A stretch of 64,000 nucleotides of DNA from Zanthoxylum bungeanum. Its lineage: Eukaryota > Streptophyta > Magnoliopsida > Sapindales > Rutaceae. The first letter of the stretch is position 1. Each line of letters opens with the position of its first letter. The notes beneath the pieces are model-generated. The model was given only the letters and a program-made list of their open reading frames with translations. It did not search any database and had not been told where the DNA came from. Positions 57,543-64,000 of the stretch are shown here, one piece after another. The position numbers and the translations under genes were made by a program. The stretch is from contig SKCR01026764.1 of assembly GCA_019454045.1 (NCBI GenBank), positions 1 to 64,000 on the forward strand. Reading direction: 5' to 3'.

Positions 57543-58798
57543 ATGGGAAACCCTGATACTATGATATTCAGTGATACTTAGAACGCGGGGAACTTCCGGA
57601 AGAAGCAAGCAGAAAAGACATGATAGCCATTCAGAAGTTGGCTTCTCAATATCTGAGTTTGAAGGGAAAACTATACAAGAGACAAGCGAATGGCATCTAG
57701 CTGAAGTGTTTAAGAAAAGAAGAGGCTCAGAAGGCAATGGAAGAAGTACATACCGGAGTATGTGGACCGCACATGAACGGATTGAATTTGCCTCACAAGA
57801 TAGTAAGACAAGGCTTTTACTGGTCGACCATGGAAGCTGACTGCGCGAAGCTGGTAAAGCATTGTCACGATTGCCAAGCACATGGTAACTTGAACCATTT
57901 GACTCATACAGAGTTGCACGGGCTGTCAGAGCCGTGGCCTTTCTCAGCATGGGGAATTGACATGATCGGAGAAATTCCACCACACGCATCGAATGGACAT
58001 CATTTCATAGTAGTGATAGTAGACTACTTTTCAAAATGGGTGGAAGCCAAGTCATTTCGTAACGTCACAGCAAAGCAGATGGCAGAGTTCATAGCCCGGA
58101 ACCTCATATGTCGATATGGAATACCGCATCACATAATAACAGACAACGGAGTCCAGTTTCAAGGGGAAATGAAGGCAATGCTACAGAAGTACGGGATAGG
58201 ACATCACAAGTTGTCACCTTACAGATCGCAGGTAAATGGAGCAGTCGAGGCAACCAATAAGGCAATAAAGAAGATATTAGCCAAAATGACGGAGAATTAC
58301 AAAGATTGAGCCGACAAACTACCGTACGCCCTGTGGGGGTACATAACTTCTGTGAGAACAGCAACGGGAGCCACGCCTTACTCTCTGGTCTATGGCATGG
58401 AAGCAGTATTACCAGTGGAAGTTGAGATATAATCCATGCGGGTATTAGCAGAAGCATAACTACCTGAACAAGAATGGACCTTGCAGAGATTTGAACAGTT
58501 AGCATTGATGGATGAGAAGAGGATGAAGTCCTTACATCATATGCAGTTATACTAGAAGAGATTGGCCCGAGCATTCAATAAGAAGGTGCATCCTACTAAG
58601 ATCAGAAAGGGTGATCTGGTACTTAAGCAGTCAAAGCCGTCGATGACAGACCCGAGAGGAAAGTTCAGACCCAACTGGGAAGGACCCTACATAGTCAAGA
58701 AAGTAATGGGAAATGGGGCAGTGAGACTGTCAGATTTAGAAGGAAACGAGATCACCGAGCCAATCAACGTGGATAGATTGAAACAATACTTTGCCTGA
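57543..58798 (+). pseudogene. Tat/Ogre-type integrase with five in-frame stops
   Basis: One continuous frame (that of 57737) covers the linker (ERGELPEEASRKDMIAIQKL), the zinc-binding H-H-C-C domain (MEEVHTGVCGPHMNG, HCHDCQAHG), the catalytic core with D (GIDMIGEI), D (ITDNGVQF) and E (VNGAVEATN) all kept, and the C-terminal GPY/F module (PNWEGPYIVKKV) to a natural end at 58796-58798. It is broken by stops at 57698 (TAG), 58307 (TGA), 58430 (TAA), 58457 (TAA) and 58553 (TAG), with no frameshift. All five can be explained by C-to-T type changes. Best-preserved pol domain in the window, but not able to make a full enzyme. Confidence 0.88.
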
Positions 58799-59169
58799 AG
58801 GAGAGAAGCCTGAGCGATCACTGGAGAACTGGCAGAAGACCTTACCCAACGGAATAGGAAACTCATCCATGCATGCATGCATACACATAACGTATTTGCA
58901 TCCTTTTTTATTTTGTTTTGTCTTGTTTTGTATTCACAGGTTTCGAAGAAAAAAAAAACGACAAATACAAGCCAACCAGAAGCAGCAACAGTACAATGTC
59001 AGCAGTTTTCGGGAATGAATCCCCGGGTTGAGGCTCGCACTATCATTAGTTTCGGGAATGAATCCCAGGGTTGAGACCCTCATTGCCAGCAGTTTTCGAG
59101 AATGAATCCCAGGGTCGAGGCCCACATTATTAGCAATTGAAAGGGAGAATTCCAGTGGAGTGAAAAAAA
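58799..59169 (+). other. Post-integrase block and GAATGAATCCC repeats
   Basis: After the integrase stop comes GGCAGAAGACCTTACCCAAC through CATGCATGCATGCATACA, homologous to 20710-20800 and 28670-28760. It is followed by three imperfect units of GGGAATGAATCCCAGGGTTG (58990-59140), related to the array at 29420-29830. Confidence 0.75.
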
Positions 59170-60000
59170 AAAAGATAAGTCCTTGATGGTTAGGCATATG
59201 TCCGATGATGAAATTGTTTTCCCTATAGTGAAACCTTAGAGACGATAAGTGCGAGAAGTGCTCTCATCCGGCATTTTGAGTGGTTGATCTCAGCTAGACT
59301 TGCGAGCACTTAATTATAGGATCTTAGCAGTACAAGCCCGAGTAGTCGACAAGATGACTAGTTGAAGAGATGGCAGATCGGTGAATGACCGTTCACTTAG
59401 ATGTCCATCCTGAGTTACTTGTGTTACGATATGTGATATGGTTACGAAAGAAAAGACTCTAAAGAAGAAAATGTAACCCACCTATAACCGATAAGCGTGA
59501 AGTTACCCATGGGCGAGTATTAGGACCACCATGAGGAGAAATACTACCTTAAAGGGTAGGTGTGTGGTTGAAAAAAAAAACAAATGAAAAGAAGAAGAAA
59601 GTCATATCACATTGAGTACGGAGAAGTAATTATAGATATGATCAAGACATCTAGATTGGTTTGACCCATTGGTCCCATTCTTTGAAACAAAGTCATCGAG
59701 TTGGCTTACTTAAGGATCAAGCTGTAAAAGAACCTCGGCACACACACACTTGGAGTCTGGTTCAGATCATTTATTCAAACGGTCAGATGTGAGTTGCATC
59801 GGATACTTTGAAGGCTCTCTGGTTTTGACATTGGGCATCCTTTGAGAGCGAAAATATGTATAACTATTGGGACCATCTCATAAAAAAAATAGTGTAGTAT
59901 GTTGGTACAGAACGTCGCATCACGTGATCCACTTTGACCTGATGTAAGCAATGAATAGCAGAAAGATAAACTGAGTCTAGGGGCGACCAGCCTACCCCTT
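59170..60000 (+). other. Conserved 3' module, copy in the 54453-62435 element
   Basis: Same landmarks as the other three copies (CCTATAACCGATAAGCGTG, TTACCCATGGGCGAGTATT, ACCACCATGAGGAGAAAT, CATCTAGATTGGTTTGACC) ending in TCTAGGGGCGACCAG. Here it lies downstream of the post-integrase block, whereas in regions A and B it lies upstream of it. Confidence 0.83.
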
Positions 60001-60072
60001 GTCATACAGTAACGGTTCAGGAATGGACCACCTCACAGTAATGATTCGGGAATGGACCACCTCTTATCAGCT

Positions 60073-60330
60073 CAGTTCGGTAGTGAATCCTAGAGATCGC
60101 AGCATCTTACAGGGATGAACCTTGGGGTCGAAGTACCTCACCACCTCTTATCAGCTCAGTTCGGTAGTGATTCATAGAGATCGCAGCATCTTGCAGGGAT
60201 GAACCATGGGGTTGAAGCACCTCACCACCTCTTATCAGCTCAGTTCGGTAGTGATTCCTAGAGATCGCAACATCTTGCATGGATGAACCTCGGGGGGTCG
60301 ACGTACCTCGCCACCATATCAACTCAGTTC
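60073..60330 (+). repeat. 84-bp tandem repeat, three copies
   Basis: CAGTTCGGTAGTGA recurs at 60073, 60157 and 60241, period 84, with GAGATCGCAGCATCTTGCAG and a CACCTCACCACCTC-like tail. Region B of the three-LTR element has a single copy at 31715-31805. Confidence 0.9.
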
Positions 60331-60365
60331 GAAGGAACATGTAAGTCAGGCAGCAGCTGGCGAGC

Positions 60366-60374
60366 TAGGTAAGT
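60366..60374 (+). other. 5' splice-site-like sequence before the polypurine tract
   Basis: TAGGTAAGT at the same place as 21424 and 31842, 70 bp before the 3' LTR. Confidence 0.5.
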
Positions 60375-60425
60375 AAAACTACATGCACGACTTTGATAGA
60401 ATTGTCAGTGTCACACACTACACTC

Positions 60426-60443
60426 CATCAAAGTGGGAGCGAC
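60426..60443 (+). promoter_or_regulatory. Polypurine tract
   Basis: CATCAAAGTGGGAGCGAC directly before the 3' LTR. Confidence 0.85.
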
Positions 60444-62435
60444 TCTAGGCACGACATTTTTACATAAGACCCGATGATGAGCCTCGTATGGAGGCACTAC
60501 CCTTTAAGTTGCGGAAGTCGCGGGAAACGGACGTCGGAAGGGAAAACTAATTACCTTGCTAGATTTCATTCGTTTGCTTAGCCTCGGGTTTGCTCGATTA
60601 ATCTATGTTTTAACTGTTAGACTCGGCCCAAAAGTCCCAGCATCCCACGCCAAGCCACACGCCCAAGCCCAAGCCACACGCCCAAGCCCACCAAAAAGCC
60701 ATCCCACACGCCCACAAGCCTCCAAGACCAATCTAAAATAATTAAAACATTAAACACATGTTAAAACCCAAACAAATCACCTTCCTAATTTAAATAAATC
60801 TCCTTCCTAAATTAAATAAATCAAATCAAATCGCCTTCCTAAATTAAATAAATCAAAACAAATCTCTTAAATCATTTTCCTAAACTAAAACAAATCATCT
60901 TCCTAAATTGAATAGATCTTTTCTTTATAACACACTAATTTAAGATACCCTCCTTGATTGCATGATTTCTTTCCTTCCCATGCAAGAAAAACCCTAGCCC
61001 ACTTCTATAAGAAGAGACATAAACCAAAGACCCATGGCTGGCATCCTCAAGGCAACCTACCCCTTAGAGAGAGGGCACATTCACGTCTAAGACACAAAGA
61101 GAATAGCCTCCCCATTACCGTGAATCACAATCCCCAATACAGCCCTCCATTGCCGCAAAAATAGCCCCATACAGCCCTCCATCACCAAAAACTGTAGCCC
61201 CCATACAGCCCTCAATCACCAAAAATCATAGCCTCTAAACACACCCAAACAACCACAGAACAGCAGCCCTGAAAAACCTCAAATTACCATCGAAAATAGT
61301 CCCCAAACTACACCCTTAAGTCACCGAAAACAGCCCCCAAAATCTCCATGCAGTACCGCAAAAACTACAACCAGAACAGTCCCCTAAACCACCAAAAAAC
61401 TGCAACCAAAACAGTCCCCAAACCGCAAAAACAGTCACCTAAAACAGCCCCAAATTACCGTAAACAGTAACTAAAAACAACAACCAGAAACATCAATAAA
61501 AATAGAGAAAACAGCAGCCCAAAACAGTGAAGCAACGAAGGAAAGTATTGAACCAGTAAACCGGAGGAGTTGCGGAGCATTAACCCTTCCAACAGCCGCG
61601 TAACGCACTTCCAAGTGGCGACTTAAAAGGTAAGACCTGAGGGCACCCTTTTATTTACTCTCGTTCATCTCTTTCAATTATTTATTAGTATTCATCTGCA
61701 TGCGTACTGTTGGTTTATGTATGTTATTGTTGTTGGATAAATGATTTTGTGCTATCTCTCGTGGTATATTGGATGGAAACCCAGACGTAAATTTCGTAGC
61801 CGAATCCGAATGGACGGTAGTGCGGTCTTAACTTGGGATACAACTCCACATACTACTTGAGAAACGCACATATTTCGTTTTATCTAATCTTGTGTTTATC
61901 CATGGTTCATTTGAAATAGCACGTTATCTCCATGCATGATTTAGTTATTTCTTTTACGTTAGGAACTTAATTGTATCTTTTCAATGTTAATGTTTAGACA
62001 ATTATTATTTAATCATATTTCTGCATTTATCAACTTAATGTGTTCATGAGATTGCGTGCTTGCTTTTATTTTATTTACTTCTATGCATGCAAACTTAGAT
62101 ATAAGTTGTATGCAAACTTAGATATAGGTTGTATGCAAACTTAGATATAGGTTGTGTGCAAACTTAGATAAAGGTTATTCTTGCATGTGTTTGTTACGTA
62201 GACTTGGTTATATTATTGCGCGAATCCGTTCATTATAAGTGGCATAAGTAAGGGACCATTCTGAACCCAACGGTTTGAGGTCTTCCCTTGCGAGGGGTGA
62301 GTGCAGCCTTAAATCATTTCCAAGTTCACGTTGGGTGGTGACTCCTTTATTCTCCGGTTTAGTCCCCCGCGAGCTACTCCGTACTCCCGACCAGGCGCAA
62401 GCCTGGAACAACATCGTCAATTTATATGTCCTACA
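60444..62435 (+). mobile_element. 3' LTR of the 54453-62435 element
   Basis: 1,992 bp, homologous to 54453-56385. The terminal TG is mutated to TC (TCTAGGCACGAC). It has the same four 23-bp repeats (62091-62180), the conserved block at 61760-61865 and a decayed TATA (TATAAG at 61006). CATGT follows. Confidence 0.92.
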
Positions 62436-62440
62436 CATGT
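62436..62440 (+). repeat. Target site duplication CATGT (right)
   Basis: Partner of 54448-54452; Athila unit 2 resumes after it. Confidence 0.93.
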
Positions 62441-63660
62441 ATCACCAACATATCTGATAAAGAATTAGATGATGAGATTCTGGAATGTATAAACTATCTT
62501 GATGGAGTCGCTCACTTCAGACCGAAACCGCATGTAGAAAGCTTGGAACTACCGATAAAGGGGCGAGTCAAGCCCTCAATAGAAGAACCCCCACAGCTGG
62601 AACTAAAACCACTTCTGAGTCATCTCAGGTATGCATACTTGGAGAACTCTTCTGAATTACCTGTTATTATTGCATCATCTCTAACTTAGGTGCAGAATGA
62701 TAAGTTGCTAAGAGTGTTACGTGAGCATAAGAGAGCAATTTACTAGACTATAACAGATATACGGGGCATCAGTCCATCATTTTACATGCATAAAATATTG
62801 ATGAATGATGAATACACAATTACAGTGGAGCATCAACGAAGGCTGAATCCAATCATAAAGGAAGTAGTGAAGAAAAAAATCATCAAGTGGTTGGATGCAG
62901 GCATTATCTCCCCATCTCTTACAGCTCTTAGGTAAGCCCTATGCAATGTGTACCCAAGAAAGGAGGAATGACTGTAATCACCAATGAGAAAAATGAGCTA
63001 ATTTCGATGAGAACAGTGACTGGATGAAGAATGTGTATGGACTACAGGAAGCTGAATAAAGCCACACGGAATGATCATTTTCCACTACCATTCATTGATT
63101 ATATGCTAGATAGGCTGACAGGGCATGATTAATACTGCTTTCTGGATGGCTATTCGAGGTACAATCAGATTTCCATCGCTCTAGAAGATCAAGAGAAAAC
63201 TACATTCACATGTCCGTATGGTACCTTCGTATTCCGCATAATGCCATTTGGGCTCTGTAATGCCCCTGCCACTTTTCAATGATGCATGATGGCCATCTTT
63301 TCAGACATGTTAGAACAAAGGATGGAAGTCTTCATGGATGACTTTTCAATGTTTGGGGATTCGTTCGATCAATGCTTGTAAAATTTGGGAAAAGTGTTGC
63401 AAAGATGCGAAGACACTAATCTGGTACTGATTTGGGGAAAATGCCACTTCCTGGTGCAGGAAGGCATTGTTTTGGGACATTGGATCTCGCAGAAGGGAAT
63501 TGAGATAAATAAAGCAAAGATTGAGATGATAGAAAACTGGCACCACCATCATCCGTCAAAGAGATTCAAAGTTTTCTTGGGCATGCAGGATTTTATAGAA
63601 TAATCATCAAAGATTTCTAAAAGATTGCCAAACCATTGTGCAACCTACTGGAGAAATATG
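62441..63660 (+). pseudogene. Athila-type reverse transcriptase, unit 2
   Basis: Begins in the linker (SDKELDDEILECINYLDG, LELKPLLSHLRYAYLENSS), then RRLNPIIKEVVKKKIIKWLD, MDYRKLNKATRNDHFPLP, YCFLDGYSRYNQI (63130-63168), FGLCNAPATFQ (about 63248-63280) and the catalytic box VFMDDFSMFGDSF (63331-63369), with both Asp kept. Stops and shifts occur at many places, for example near 62685, 62745, 62935 and 63280. The RT order is complete, so the unit once had a full pol. Confidence 0.87.
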
Positions 63661-63689
63661 TGCCCTTCTATTTCACCAAATAATGTCAC

Positions 63690-64000
63690 CATGCTCATGA
63701 GATCTTGAAACAGAAGTTGGTCTCTGCTCTTATCATAGTAGCACTAGATTGGGCGCTTCCCTTTGAAGTAATATGCGATGCGAGTGATTTTACAGTTGGT
63801 GCGGTCATGGGACAGCGTAAAGTGAAACTTTTTCACACCATTTATTACGCCAACAAAACCTTGAACGAGGCATAACTCAACTACACAACAACTGAAAAAG
63901 AGTTGCTGGCAGTAATGTTTTCTTTCGACAAGTTCCGCTCTTATTTACTGGGTCCTAAGGTGGTGGTCTACACAGATCATTCAGCCATCAAATATCTGAT
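63690..64000 (+). pseudogene. Athila-type RNase H, unit 2 (cut by window end)
   Basis: ALDWALPFEVICDASDFTVG, then TEKELLAVMFSFDKFRSYLL and VVVYTDHSAIKYL give the D, E and D positions of the pol-attached RNase H. One stop at 63872 (EA then TAA) breaks the frame. It continues beyond the window; integrase and the 3' LTR should follow. Confidence 0.85.

Larger units (their letters stand above)
54453..62435 (+). mobile_element. Tat/Ogre-like Ty3/gypsy element, internally deleted
   Basis: 7,983 bp with LTRs 54453-56385 and 60444-62435, tRNA-Arg-type primer site, polypurine tract and CATGT duplication. Internally only an RNase H fragment and an integrase with five in-frame stops remain; gag, protease and reverse transcriptase are gone, joined near 57228. 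The non-coding parts match the three-LTR element, linking that element to a pol-bearing lineage. It interrupts Athila unit 2. Confidence 0.93.

Noticed and set aside
1..64000. Host genes, tRNA genes or rRNA
   Set aside because: No spliced host coding sequence, tRNA B-box with cloverleaf, or rRNA could be recognised; all readable protein motifs belong to retrotransposon gag-pol.

Overview
This 64-kb window reads as repeat-dense plant DNA, most likely from a flowering plant. It is made almost entirely of nested, decayed LTR retrotransposons. I see no host gene, tRNA or rRNA. The plant assignment rests on the element types: Ty1/copia with a Met-tRNA-type primer site, Athila-type Ty3/gypsy with a tRNA-Asp-type primer site, and Tat/Ogre-type Ty3/gypsy with a tRNA-Arg-type primer site and long 3' tandem-repeat arrays. 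Almost every protein-like stretch carries stops or frameshifts.

Layout. 1-6235: a large imperfect inverted repeat (arms 1-1482 and 4767-6235) around an antisense copia LTR with primer site and leader. 4767-46713: a head-to-tail copia chain, int1-LTR1-int2-LTR2-int3-LTR3(truncated)-int4(truncated)-LTR4, with neighbouring units sharing LTRs. LTR2 is split by a 17.6-kb non-coding Tat/Ogre-like element (16629-34234, 5-bp target duplication AGGAG) with three LTRs, LTR-intA-LTR-intB-LTR. Its divergent middle LTR holds a solo copia LTR (22316-24413, target duplication CTACA). 46714-64000: two Athila-type units in tandem. Unit 1 keeps gag and protease remnants but no pol. Unit 2 has gag, protease and, after an interruption, reverse transcriptase/RNase H running off the window. 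The interruption is a second Tat/Ogre-like element (54453-62435, target duplication CATGT) that keeps only RNase H and integrase remnants.

Insertion order. The copia chain sits in an Athila LTR, the three-LTR element sits in copia LTR2, and a copia-family solo LTR sits inside that, giving four levels. All copies look dead in cis. The non-coding parts (LTR hairpin arrays, a roughly 0.7-0.9-kb 3' module shared by Athila and Tat-like elements, a conserved splice-donor-like site before the polypurine tract, and minisatellites) are better preserved than the coding parts and are the most interesting content. All similarity statements come from reading by eye; no alignment was run.
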